From the NCBI RefSeq assembly GCF_042676985.1, contig NZ_JBHTIK010000005.1, forward strand, positions 248,001 through 312,000: DNA of 64,000 bases, written 5' to 3'. Positions 19,067 to 26,900 of the stretch are shown here, piece by piece. Under the pieces are notes generated by a model. It was not told the origin of the DNA, did no database searches, and saw only the letters and a program-made list of their open reading frames with translations. Origin of the DNA: Sphingosinicella xenopeptidilytica (lineage in GTDB: Bacteria > Pseudomonadota > Alphaproteobacteria > Sphingomonadales > Sphingomonadaceae). Position numbers and translations under genes: made by a program. Position 1 is the stretch's first letter, and every line of letters starts with the position of its first letter.

Positions 19067-20652
19067 GCGCAGGCTTCCGCTTTGGACGTGCGCGGCAATC
19101 CCCGGCCCGCGGCGACGCCCGTGGGTGCGCCGTCCTCCACCACGACCTTGCCGTTGACGATGACCGTGCGAACGCCCTTTGCGAACAGTGCGGGCTGCGC
19201 GAAATCGGCACGGGGCGCATAAGTCGCGGGGTCGAAAGCGATCACGTCGGCGAACGCGCCGGGCTTCAGCGTGCCGCGGTCCTGCAGCGAGAATGCGTCC
19301 GCAGGCAGGGCGGTGCTGCGTTCGATGAAGTCCCTGAGCGGGATGACTTTGTTCGTCTTCACGTAGGTCTCGTATTTCCGTGCATAGGAGCCGTAAAGGC
19401 GCGGGTGGCCGATCGAGCCGTCCGAGCTCGTCATCACCCACGGCAGCTTCATGAAGGCGGCGATATCGGCCTCGCTCTGGTTGAACGAGGCGATGCCCAC
19501 CGGTGCGCGACGCAGGATGGCGATGGCGGCGTCGATGGGTTCGGCGCCGCTTTCCTTCGCAATGGCTTCAAGCGTTTTGCCAACGAGATCGTCCGGCCCG
19601 GAAGTGATGAGCAGCGAGACGGCCCCGCCGCGCCGCCGCAGGTTCTCGTGCATTTCCGGACGAAGGCGGGCCAGCGTTTCGGGCTCGTCGAAGCGCTTCA
19701 GCATCGCGTCGCGCCCGCCATCCTCCGCCCAGCGCGGCAGCAGCGATGCCGAAAGCCCGGTGCCGGATGCCGACCACGGATACTGATCGGCGTGAACAAT
19801 TTGTCCGGCGGCGCGCGCGGCCTCGATCTTCGCGATGATCGCGGGCGCCTGACCATGCACATCGACACCGAGCGCCTTGATGTGCGCAATGTGTGCGGGC
19901 AATCCCGCCTCGCGGCCCACAGTTATGGCTTCGTCGATCGCGGCGGAAAGCCCGATCGTATAGCTCGATTCGTCGCGGATGTGGCTGTCGTAGATACCGC
20001 CGCGAACGGCCGCTTCCTTCGCGAGTGCGACGACTTCGTCCTGTTTCGCGAAGCTCTGCGGCGCGTAGAAGAGGCCGGTCGAGAAACCGAGCGCGCCATC
20101 GCACATTGCCGAGGCGACGAGCGCCTTCATTTCGGAAAGCTCGGCTGCCGTCGGCGCGCGGTCGTCCTGACCAACGATCTTCGTGCGCACGGCACCGAAG
20201 CCCACGTACGCGGCGTAGTTGATGCCGACCGGCCGCACCGCCGCACTACCTAGAACCTTCGCCGTGTCCGGATCGCCGTAACCGTCGTTGCCGATGAACG
20301 CCGTGGTGACGCCCTGCATCAGGAACGGCAGAACGAGCCGCTCGGTGGCATCATCGCCGGTGATCATGCTGTCCACGTGCGTATGTGTGTCGATGAATCC
20401 CGGGGCGACGATCAGGCCTTTTGCATCGATCACGCGCCTTGCGCCGCCGGGTGCTTTTTTGCCGACGTAGGAAATGCGGTCGCCGGTGATCGCGATATCG
20501 CCGACGAAGGGCGCAGCGTCGCCGCTGTAGATGGTGCCGCCCTTGAGAACGAGATCGGCTTCGGCAGCAGAGGCTGCAAGGAGCGGCGTTGCCATAAGCG
20601 CAGTGGCGGCCATCGCCGCACACACCCTGCGTTTCAGCTTCCGAACATCCAT
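19063..20652 (-). CDS. Exported N-acyl-D-amino-acid deacylase (amidohydrolase superfamily)
   Basis: A 529-residue protein. A signal peptide is evident (AATALMATPLLAASAAEAD). The amidohydrolase metal motif is DTHTHVDS (H90, H92), and the family end motif is MTSSDGSIGHPRLYGSY with the catalytic Asp. N-acyl-D-amino-acid deacylases normally have GNCGFS, whose Cys is a zinc ligand; here it is GNDGYG (D123). It would release D-amino acids from N-acyl or peptide conjugates outside the cytoplasm. Start ATG at 20652 is preceded by GCGAGGGGGC; an upstream in-frame ATG lacks such a site. Between dgcA and the symporter, D-glutamate conjugates are the likely substrate. Confidence 0.87.
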   Translation of the reverse strand: MDVRKLKRRVCAAMAATALMATPLLAASAAEADLVLKGGTIYSGDAAPFVGDIAITGDRISYVGKKAPGGARRVIDAKGLIVAPGFIDTHTHVDSMITGDDATERLVLPFLMQGVTTAFIGNDGYGDPDTAKVLGSAAVRPVGINYAAYVGFGAVRTKIVGQDDRAPTAAELSEMKALVASAMCDGALGFSTGLFYAPQSFAKQDEVVALAKEAAVRGGIYDSHIRDESSYTIGLSAAIDEAITVGREAGLPAHIAHIKALGVDVHGQAPAIIAKIEAARAAGQIVHADQYPWSASGTGLSASLLPRWAEDGGRDAMLKRFDEPETLARLRPEMHENLRRRGGAVSLLITSGPDDLVGKTLEAIAKESGAEPIDAAIAILRRAPVGIASFNQSEADIAAFMKLPWVMTSSDGSIGHPRLYGSYARKYETYVKTNKVIPLRDFIERSTALPADAFSLQDRGTLKPGAFADVIAFDPATYAPRADFAQPALFAKGVRTVIVNGKVVVEDGAPTGVAAGRGLPRTSKAEACA

Positions 20653-20761
20653 CGCGCCCCCTCGCTTGCGTTCCCTATCCGCCGATCCGACTGTGCAGGT
20701 GCAGCATGGGAAAGAAAAGCGGGCAGGCGATTGTATGCGTTTGTATACATATAACGAGAGG

Positions 20762-21748
20762 CTATGCGCCACCCCATAGCGCGGGAGAGGCCGGCGTCAG
20801 AATGCCGTTCGTACAGGTGACGCCGCCCGCGCGGTCGTTCGCGAGCCAGACCGGGCCGTCGAGATCGGTGAACGCCGCATCCGCCGCGATAATAAGCGCG
20901 GGCGCGATGCTGAGCGAGGAGCAGATCATGCACCCCGTCATCAGCCCCATGCCCTTTGCGCGCGCGGCATCGGCGAGCTCAAGCGCGGCGGTGAGCCCGC
21001 CGGTCTTGTCCAGCTTGATGTTGATGACCTGATATTTCTGCATGAGCGCGTCGAGATCGCCGGCGACATGCGCGGATTCGTCCGCCGCGATCGGCACCGC
21101 CGAGCGGAAGCCTTCGAGCGCGGCGTCTTCGGCGGCGGGCAGCGGCTGCTCCAGCAGATCGACGCGAAGGTCGACGAGCAGCGATTGCAGATTCCGCACC
21201 TCGGCGATCGTCCAACTCTCGTTCGGATCGACGATGAGCTTCGGTTTCGGCGCGGCGGCGCGCACGGCCCTGATCTGCGCGGCGGGGTCGCTGCGATCGA
21301 CCTTCACCTTGACGAGCGGAACGTCTGCGAGCCTCAGCGCTGCCGCGCCCATGGCTTCGGGCGTATCGAGGCTGACCGTGAGTGCGGTCGGCGTCGGGCC
21401 GACCGGCGCTCGGCCGATGAGCGCAGTGACGCTTTTTCCGGCGAGCCGGGCCTCGAGATCCCAGAGCGCGCAATCGACGGCGTTGCGGGCGGCGGATGGC
21501 GGCATCAGCGCATTGATTTCCGCGCGCCCTGCACCGGCTTCGATTGCGCCGCGAACGCTTTCGATCGCGGCGAGCGCGCTTTCGATCGTCTCGCCGTAGC
21601 GCGGATAGGGCACGCCCTCGCCGCGCCCGACGTGGCCTTCGCCGACGATTTCCACGGTGACGACGTCGGCGGCGGTTTTCACCCCGCGCGAGATGCGGAA
21701 TGGGGCGACAAGGGGGAAATTGTCGCTGCGGGCGATCAGGCTTCGCAT
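20762..21748 (-). CDS. dgcA: N-acetyl-D-glutamate racemase (enolase superfamily, muconate-lactonizing type)
   Basis: A 328-residue enolase-superfamily protein of the dipeptide-epimerase group. Active-site positions are all visible: the KxK pair in VPLVKVKVDRS, metal ligands in LIVDPNESW, LLEQPLP and IAADESAH, and the opposite-face lysine in NIKLDKTGGL. Family members epimerise L-Ala-D/L-Glu or, in the Dgc pathway, racemise N-acetyl-D-Glu to N-acetyl-L-Glu. The immediately upstream dgcN (13-base overlap) favours the second role. A dipeptide epimerase acting on murein peptides is the alternative. Confidence 0.85.
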   Translation of the reverse strand: MRSLIARSDNFPLVAPFRISRGVKTAADVVTVEIVGEGHVGRGEGVPYPRYGETIESALAAIESVRGAIEAGAGRAEINALMPPSAARNAVDCALWDLEARLAGKSVTALIGRAPVGPTPTALTVSLDTPEAMGAAALRLADVPLVKVKVDRSDPAAQIRAVRAAAPKPKLIVDPNESWTIAEVRNLQSLLVDLRVDLLEQPLPAAEDAALEGFRSAVPIAADESAHVAGDLDALMQKYQVINIKLDKTGGLTAALELADAARAKGMGLMTGCMICSSLSIAPALIIAADAAFTDLDGPVWLANDRAGGVTCTNGILTPASPALWGGA

Positions 21749-22743
21749 GTGAGTATCCGGTCGATGATGGGTTCCACGCCCATGGTGACCGGATCGACGC
21801 AAGGCAAGCCGAAAGCGTCCGATGTTTCGGCGCAAAGCTTCGCAGCCGCCTCGGGCGTCATCTTCGAAGTATTGAGCGCGATGCCGACGGCTTTCACGTC
21901 GGGGTTGGTAAGACGTGCGGTGCGGAGGTTCGCCTCCAGGCATTCGCCAAGGCTCGGAAGCTGATAGTGCGGCAGGCCCCGCATGTGCGGGCGATTCGGC
22001 TCGTGACACAGCACGAGCGCATCGGGCTGCGCGCCGTGCAGCAGCCCGGTGGTGACGCCCGCGAACGAGGGGTGGAACAGCGATCCCTGACCCTCGATGA
22101 GATCCCAGCCGCCGTCGTGGCGCGCGGGCGAGATGTACTCGATCGCGCCTGAGATGAAGTCCGCCACCACGGCATCGAGCGGAACGCCGTCGCCCGCGAT
22201 GAGGATGCCGGTCTGGCCGGTCGCGCGGAAATCGGCGGGGACACCGCGCGCCTGCAGCGCGCGGGCGAGGTGAAGCGTCGTGTACATCTTGCCTACCGAG
22301 CAATCCGTGCCGACGGTGAGCAGGCGCTTGCCCGCGCGGCGTGCGCCGTTGCCGACGGGGAGGTCGGGCGCGGGGTCGCGCACGTCGAACAGCGAGAGGC
22401 CTTTCGCCTGCGCGGCGGCAGCGAGGCGCGGCTCGTCACGCAGGCGCTGGTGAAGGCCGGAGGCGATGTTGAGGCCCGCCTCGATCGCGGCGAGCGCGTC
22501 CTGCACCAGATCCTCGCCGAGTGTGCCGCCCGCATTCGCGATGCCGAGCACGAGTGTCTTCGCGCCCGCCGCGACGGCCTCTTCGATGGTCAGGCGGGGT
22601 AGATCGAGCGTGAGGCCGCAATCATCGTGGCGAAACTCGCCGACGCAGTCTTCGCGGCGGAAAACCGCGAGCCCGCGCGATGTCTTGATCCCGATCTCGT
22701 CGTTCGAATGGCCGAGATAGAGGAAATAGGGACTGGGGATCAT
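21736..22743 (-). CDS. dgcN: D-glutamate N-acetyltransferase DgcN (DUF1611)
   Basis: A 335-residue DUF1611 protein. It has an N-terminal domain (about 1-125) and a P-loop-like C-terminal domain with VGTDCSVGKMYT, DFRATGQTGILIAGDG and DLIEGQGSLFHPSF. Established work on marine proteobacteria shows that DgcN acetylates D-Glu and DgcA then racemises the product, allowing growth on D-Glu. The overlap with dgcA supports the same function here. It is the first gene of a four-gene operon under a LysR gene on the same strand. A second dgcN-like gene lies at 54949-55998. Confidence 0.87.
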   Translation of the reverse strand: MIPSPYFLYLGHSNDEIGIKTSRGLAVFRREDCVGEFRHDDCGLTLDLPRLTIEEAVAAGAKTLVLGIANAGGTLGEDLVQDALAAIEAGLNIASGLHQRLRDEPRLAAAAQAKGLSLFDVRDPAPDLPVGNGARRAGKRLLTVGTDCSVGKMYTTLHLARALQARGVPADFRATGQTGILIAGDGVPLDAVVADFISGAIEYISPARHDGGWDLIEGQGSLFHPSFAGVTTGLLHGAQPDALVLCHEPNRPHMRGLPHYQLPSLGECLEANLRTARLTNPDVKAVGIALNTSKMTPEAAAKLCAETSDAFGLPCVDPVTMGVEPIIDRILTCEA

Positions 22744-22825
22744 CGCGCACCTTTTGCCGTGAAATGTGTTGCCCGGATGCGATAGACGCGGGGAGGGCGC
22801 CCGGCTTCATATCAAGCGCCCTCTC

Positions 22826-22848
22826 CCCTATAACGCGGGTCTATAGGG
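22826..22848. promoter_or_regulatory. LysR-type operator between lysR and dgcN
   Basis: CCCTATA, nine bases, TATAGGG: a perfect 7+7 inverted repeat that contains the T-N11-A core of LysR-type boxes. It lies 83 bases before the dgcN start and overlaps the lysR stop codon (22841-22843). It is the obvious site for the adjacent LysR regulator to control the D-Glu operon. Confidence 0.6.
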
Positions 22849-23728
22849 CTTCGATCACCTCGCTCAGTACCTTCAGAAACGCCGTCGCAAGCCCTGACGG
22901 AGGTCGATTCTGCAGGTGGACGGCGTGGATGTCGAAAGCCAGCGGCGGCTGTATCGGACGGAAAGCGAGGCCCGGCGCCCTGGCGGCTTCCGCCGTGAAA
23001 TTATCGACGATCGTCATGCCAACACCCGCCTTCACCAGCGCGGAGGCGATGTAGAAGGTCCGCGCCGAGACGATCTCGTTCAGCTCGACGCCCACGCGCT
23101 GGAGTTCGGCGGAGAGGAGCCGACCGATTGGGCCGCTCTGGATCGGGCTGATGAACGGCCGGTCCCGCAGCATCTCGAGCGGGATGCGCGGCGGCGCGTC
23201 CGGCATGTCCGCCTCGCGGTAGAGCACGACGAGTTCGCCCTCGCCCAGCCAGCGGTGCGAGACGGGCGCGGCGGGCGGCACCTCGTAGCTGACGACGATG
23301 TCCGTCTCGCGTTCGTAGAGCTTGCGGACCATGTCGTCGTGATGGACCGTCTGCAGGTCGAAGCTGACGCCCTCGTGATCGCGGAGAAAGCGGGCGACAG
23401 CGTCCGGCAGCGCGCTGAGGCTGAGCGAAGGGAGGGCGGAGACGCGCAGCGTGCCGCCGCGTCCGTGCCGCAGGTTCTGGCTCGCCTGCCGCAGCGAATA
23501 GACGCGCGTCTGGATCTCGGCGACCTCGGCGAACAGCGTGTGTGCGTCCTCGGTCGGCACCAGGCCGCTTTTGGCGCGCTCGAACAGCGGGAAGCCGAGC
23601 AGCATCTCGGCATGGCGCAGCACCTTCGTCACCGATGGTTGCGAGACGTTGAGCGCGCGCGCGGCGGCGCTCACGGAACCGTTGCTGTAAACGGCGTGGA
23701 AAATCTCGATGTGGCGCAGATTGATCAT
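22841..23728 (-). CDS. LysR-family regulator of the D-glutamate operon
   Basis: A 295-residue LysR protein. The N-terminal winged HTH has LRHIEIFHAVYSNGSVSAAA, ALNVSQPSVTKVLRHAE and LGFPLFERAKSGL. The effector domain follows from about residue 90. The start is set at the second ATG (23728), where LysR proteins normally begin with INLRHIE; an ATG 39 bases upstream is less likely. It is transcribed in the same direction as dgcN, 97 bases ahead, with a palindromic box at its own stop codon. Likely effector: D-Glu or N-acetyl-Glu (inference). Confidence 0.9.
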   Translation of the reverse strand: MINLRHIEIFHAVYSNGSVSAAARALNVSQPSVTKVLRHAEMLLGFPLFERAKSGLVPTEDAHTLFAEVAEIQTRVYSLRQASQNLRHGRGGTLRVSALPSLSLSALPDAVARFLRDHEGVSFDLQTVHHDDMVRKLYERETDIVVSYEVPPAAPVSHRWLGEGELVVLYREADMPDAPPRIPLEMLRDRPFISPIQSGPIGRLLSAELQRVGVELNEIVSARTFYIASALVKAGVGMTIVDNFTAEAARAPGLAFRPIQPPLAFDIHAVHLQNRPPSGLATAFLKVLSEVIEAL

Positions 23729-23794
23729 GAAGGGCCCATCCTCCCGTCCGGGGTAGGCCTGCGTCAATCCCGATTGTCGCCGGGCGCAGAGGTC

Positions 23795-24289
23795 TCAGGC
23801 GGCGCCGGGTAGGGCGAGGCGTGCGAAGCGGCCCTCGTGGTAAAGCAGCGGATCGTCGGCGCCCGTGATGTGAACGGCATCCACATCGCCGATGACGAGC
23901 CCGTGCGTGGCAAGCATTGTGATGCTGTGGACGCTGCATTCGAACGCAGCGAGTGCCGACGCGAGGCGCGGCGCGCGGTCCGCCGTGCGCACCCATGCCC
24001 CGGCGGCGAAGCGGTCTTCGCCCGGCGCGGCGCCGATACCCGCGAACACCTCGGCGGCGGCGCGGTCGCTGCTGCCGACGAGGTTGACGCAGAAGCGGCC
24101 GTGTTTACGCAGGATGTCGAACGTCGCGCCGCCGCTGTTGAGACAGGCGAGGAGGCGCGGCGGCTCCGCCGTCAGCGAGCAGACCGCCGTGGCGGTAAGG
24201 CCGCCCGCGTCCTCGCCCTTGCCCGCCGTCACGATCGTCACGGCTCCGGCGAGCCGGCGCATTCCCCGGCGGAAATCGTCTGTCTGCAT
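23795..24289 (-). CDS. Flavin reductase (StyB/HpaC-like)
   Basis: A 164-residue flavin reductase-like FMN-binding split-barrel protein: FRRGMRRLAGAVTIVTA at the start, GLTATAVCSLTAEPPRLLACLN, RFCVNLVG, a late FECSVHSITMLATHGLVIGDV. Such proteins reduce FAD or FMN with NAD(P)H for two-component monooxygenases. The ATG at 24289 has AGGACGG ahead; in-frame upstream sequence is not gene-like. It faces away from araC and the StyA-like monooxygenase gene, and would supply FADH2 to the latter. Confidence 0.85.
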   Translation of the reverse strand: MQTDDFRRGMRRLAGAVTIVTAGKGEDAGGLTATAVCSLTAEPPRLLACLNSGGATFDILRKHGRFCVNLVGSSDRAAAEVFAGIGAAPGEDRFAAGAWVRTADRAPRLASALAAFECSVHSITMLATHGLVIGDVDAVHITGADDPLLYHEGRFARLALPGAA

Positions 24290-24474
24290 GTCCGTCCTCA
24301 CCTGATCACTGGGCCGCGATTCGTAGATGGTGAGAATCGACGCCGCTATCCGGGCGGCGACGCCGATTGTCCGCTCCGCGCAAGACCGCCGTGCGATTGA
24401 CGGAGGGAAGCGCTCTTCAATAAGCTGCGACGTCCGCGTGGAGGGCGCGGATCGACATCGCCGAAAGACCGCCG

Positions 24475-25503
24475 ATGACAGCGTCACCTGATCCGGGGCT
24501 GCTCGCGTTGTGCGAGATGAGCCCGCTCGCCGCCCATAGCCGCTTCGCTTCCACCGACCGGGACGAGGTGCAATCGCACGTGGCTGACGTGTTCTGCGGG
24601 CACAGCCTAAGTGTGTTGAACCGCGCGCAGCCGCTGGACGCCGAACTGGATCACATCCGCCTCGGCGGCGTCGCGCTCGCGATCATGCGCTACGGCGCCG
24701 ACGTGATCGTCGAGCCCGGCGTGCTTCAGGACTTCTACCTCGTGCAGATTCCCATGCGCGGGAAGGCGCGCATCAGCTTCGGGCGCGACGACGCGGTGAT
24801 CGTGCCCGGGCGCGCCTCGGTGCAGCATCCCGCCGCGCCGCTCCGGATGCACTGGGACGCGGCCTGCACAAAGGTCGTGCTGCGCTACGACCGGGTGCGC
24901 TTCGAGCGCTTCGTGGAGGGCTGCATCGGTCGCCCGCAGCGCGAGCCGCTGTACCTGCGCCCGGAGATGGACCTTTCGGGTATCGCGGGCCAGATGCTGC
25001 TCGACCAGATCAAATCGGGCCTGCGTTGCGCGAGCCAGCTTGGCGGCGCGGCGCTGCCGCCGCTGCTCGCCGCGCACCTCGAAAATAGCCTGATGAGCAC
25101 GCTGCTGTTCACGCAGCCGCACGACCGCTCCGAGGAGTTCGCAGGCGCCATCGACGGCACCGAACCACGCCTCGTCACGCGCGTGCGCGACTATCTCGCC
25201 GCCCACGCCGACGAGCCGATCGACATGGCGATGCTGGCCGAGGTCGCGGGCGCGCCGGTGCGGACGATCTACCACCAGTTCAAGCGCACGCTCGGCATCG
25301 CGCCGCTCCAGCTGCTGCGCGACATCCGCATGGACCGCGTGCGGCGCGACCTGATGGAGGGCGGCGCCGACGCCAACGTCACGCGCATCGCGCTCGGCTG
25401 GGGCTTCGAACACCTCGGCCGCTTCGCCGCGCAGTACCGCGAGCGCTTCGGCGAAACCCCGCGAGACACGCTGCGCCGCCATCGCACCGGCCGGATGAAC
25501 TGA
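24475..25503 (+). CDS. AraC-family transcriptional regulator
   Basis: A 342-residue regulator. The N-terminal about 220 residues form an AraC-binding-like sensor domain (VLQDFYLVQIPMRGKARI). The C-terminal AraC DNA-binding domain has two HTH motifs: IDMAMLAEVAGAPVRTIYHQFKR cut here to its core MLAEVAGAPVRTIYHQF, and VTRIALGWGFEHLGRFAAQY, ending in FGETPRDTLRRHR. It sits between the flavin reductase (divergent, 185-base intergenic region) and the StyA-like gene, so it likely controls both. The 24290-24474 region should carry its sites, but I could not fix any direct repeat with confidence. Confidence 0.9.
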   Translation: MTASPDPGLLALCEMSPLAAHSRFASTDRDEVQSHVADVFCGHSLSVLNRAQPLDAELDHIRLGGVALAIMRYGADVIVEPGVLQDFYLVQIPMRGKARISFGRDDAVIVPGRASVQHPAAPLRMHWDAACTKVVLRYDRVRFERFVEGCIGRPQREPLYLRPEMDLSGIAGQMLLDQIKSGLRCASQLGGAALPPLLAAHLENSLMSTLLFTQPHDRSEEFAGAIDGTEPRLVTRVRDYLAAHADEPIDMAMLAEVAGAPVRTIYHQFKRTLGIAPLQLLRDIRMDRVRRDLMEGGADANVTRIALGWGFEHLGRFAAQYRERFGETPRDTLRRHRTGRMN

Positions 25504-25616
25504 CGCTCACAGCGCCGCTTGCACGCACCGGATAGTCATTGCCGCCAGGGGATTGTGGGCGGCACCCATGTTTCTAGTCTTTCCCCATCGGCCAATTCGG
25601 GATGTCGGGAGGGACT

Positions 25617-26849
25617 ATGGCGAGGATCGCGATCGTGGGCGCGGGGCAGGGCGGGTTGCACCTTGCGATCGGGCTGCTGCACGGCGGCCACGAGGTGACG
25701 GTGCTGTCCAACCGCACGGGTCAGCAGATCGCGGACGGCACCGTCACGTCGAGCCAGTCAATGTACGGCATGGCGCTGGCGCTCGAACGCGAACTCGGCA
25801 TCGATTTCTGGGAGCACGGCAGCCCGCAGTACGGCGCCGCCTCGATGTGGATCGGTGACGGCGAGGGCAGCCGGATGCTGCGCTGGGAAGGCGCCATGGA
25901 CGTTCCGGGCCAGTCGATCGACCAGCGCGTGAAGATGCCGCGCTGGATGGCGCATTTCGAGGTGCTGGGCGGCACGCTGCGTTACGAAGATGCCGACATC
26001 GAAACGCTGGAGGCGCTCACGCTGGCGCACGACCTCGTCGTCGTCGCGTCCGGCAAGGGCGCCATCGGGCAACTGTTCGCGCGCGATCCGTCGCGCTCGC
26101 CCTACACGCGGCCGATGCGCGTGCTGGCGCTCACTTACGTGAAGCCGATGCTGCCGCGCGAAGGCGGCCCGGCGATCAGCATCAACATCAATCCCGGCAT
26201 CGGCGAGTTCGTGACCTTCCCGGGCCTGACGCTGTGCGGCGCGTGCGACATCTTCACGATCGAGTGCGTACCCGGCGGCCCGATGGATTGCTGGGAGGAC
26301 GTACGCACCCCCGCCGATCATCTGGCGGTAAGCGAGCGCCTGCTGCGCACCTATTTCCCCGAGGAGGCGAAGCGCATCGACGGCAAGCTCGAACTCACCG
26401 ACGAAGGTGGCGTGCTGCGCGGCCGGGTGACGCCGACGGTGAAGCATCCGGTCGGCCGCCTGCCGAGCGGGCGCGTCGTGCTCGGCCTCGGCGATGTGCT
26501 AGTGCTCAACGATCCCATCACGGGGCAGGGATCGAACAACGCGTCGAAGGGCGCGAAGATCTATCTCGATGCGATCAATGCCCATGCGGGGGCGTTCGAT
26601 GCGGAATGGATGGCGACGGTGTTCGAGCGCTATTGGGACTATGCGCGCTGGGCAGTCGCCTACACCAACATGACGCTGGGGCCGCCGCCCGAGCACATGC
26701 TGCGCATCTTGAAGACCGCGGAATCCGACGCCGATCTCGCCCACAAGATGGCGAACAGCTTCAACGATCCGAAATCGATTTCGCCCTGGTACTTCGATGC
26801 CGCGGCGGCGAACGATTTCCTCGCCGCGCGCGCCTGCGCCGCGGCCTGA
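25617..26849 (+). CDS. Styrene monooxygenase-like FAD oxygenase (StyA family)
   Basis: A 410-residue single-domain flavoprotein. The N-terminal dinucleotide fold is GAGQGGLHLAIGLL. The middle DLVVVASGKGAIGQLFARD and the C-terminal flavin motif DPITGQGSNNASKGAKIY match StyA (which has DPVLGQGANMAS), and the length is right. StyA epoxidises styrene and indole using FADH2 from a separate reductase, here probably the gene at 23795. ATG 25617 with GGGAGGGACT is the start; an ATG 15 bases upstream lacks a site. Substrate not deducible, but an aromatic alkene or indole-type ring is plausible. A TonB receptor gene follows after 51 bases. Confidence 0.85.
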   Translation: MARIAIVGAGQGGLHLAIGLLHGGHEVTVLSNRTGQQIADGTVTSSQSMYGMALALERELGIDFWEHGSPQYGAASMWIGDGEGSRMLRWEGAMDVPGQSIDQRVKMPRWMAHFEVLGGTLRYEDADIETLEALTLAHDLVVVASGKGAIGQLFARDPSRSPYTRPMRVLALTYVKPMLPREGGPAISININPGIGEFVTFPGLTLCGACDIFTIECVPGGPMDCWEDVRTPADHLAVSERLLRTYFPEEAKRIDGKLELTDEGGVLRGRVTPTVKHPVGRLPSGRVVLGLGDVLVLNDPITGQGSNNASKGAKIYLDAINAHAGAFDAEWMATVFERYWDYARWAVAYTNMTLGPPPEHMLRILKTAESDADLAHKMANSFNDPKSISPWYFDAAAANDFLAARACAAA

Positions 26850-26900
26850 ATCTCATTCGAAAAAACAAGAAACAAATATCAACACCAGAGGGGGTGACTT

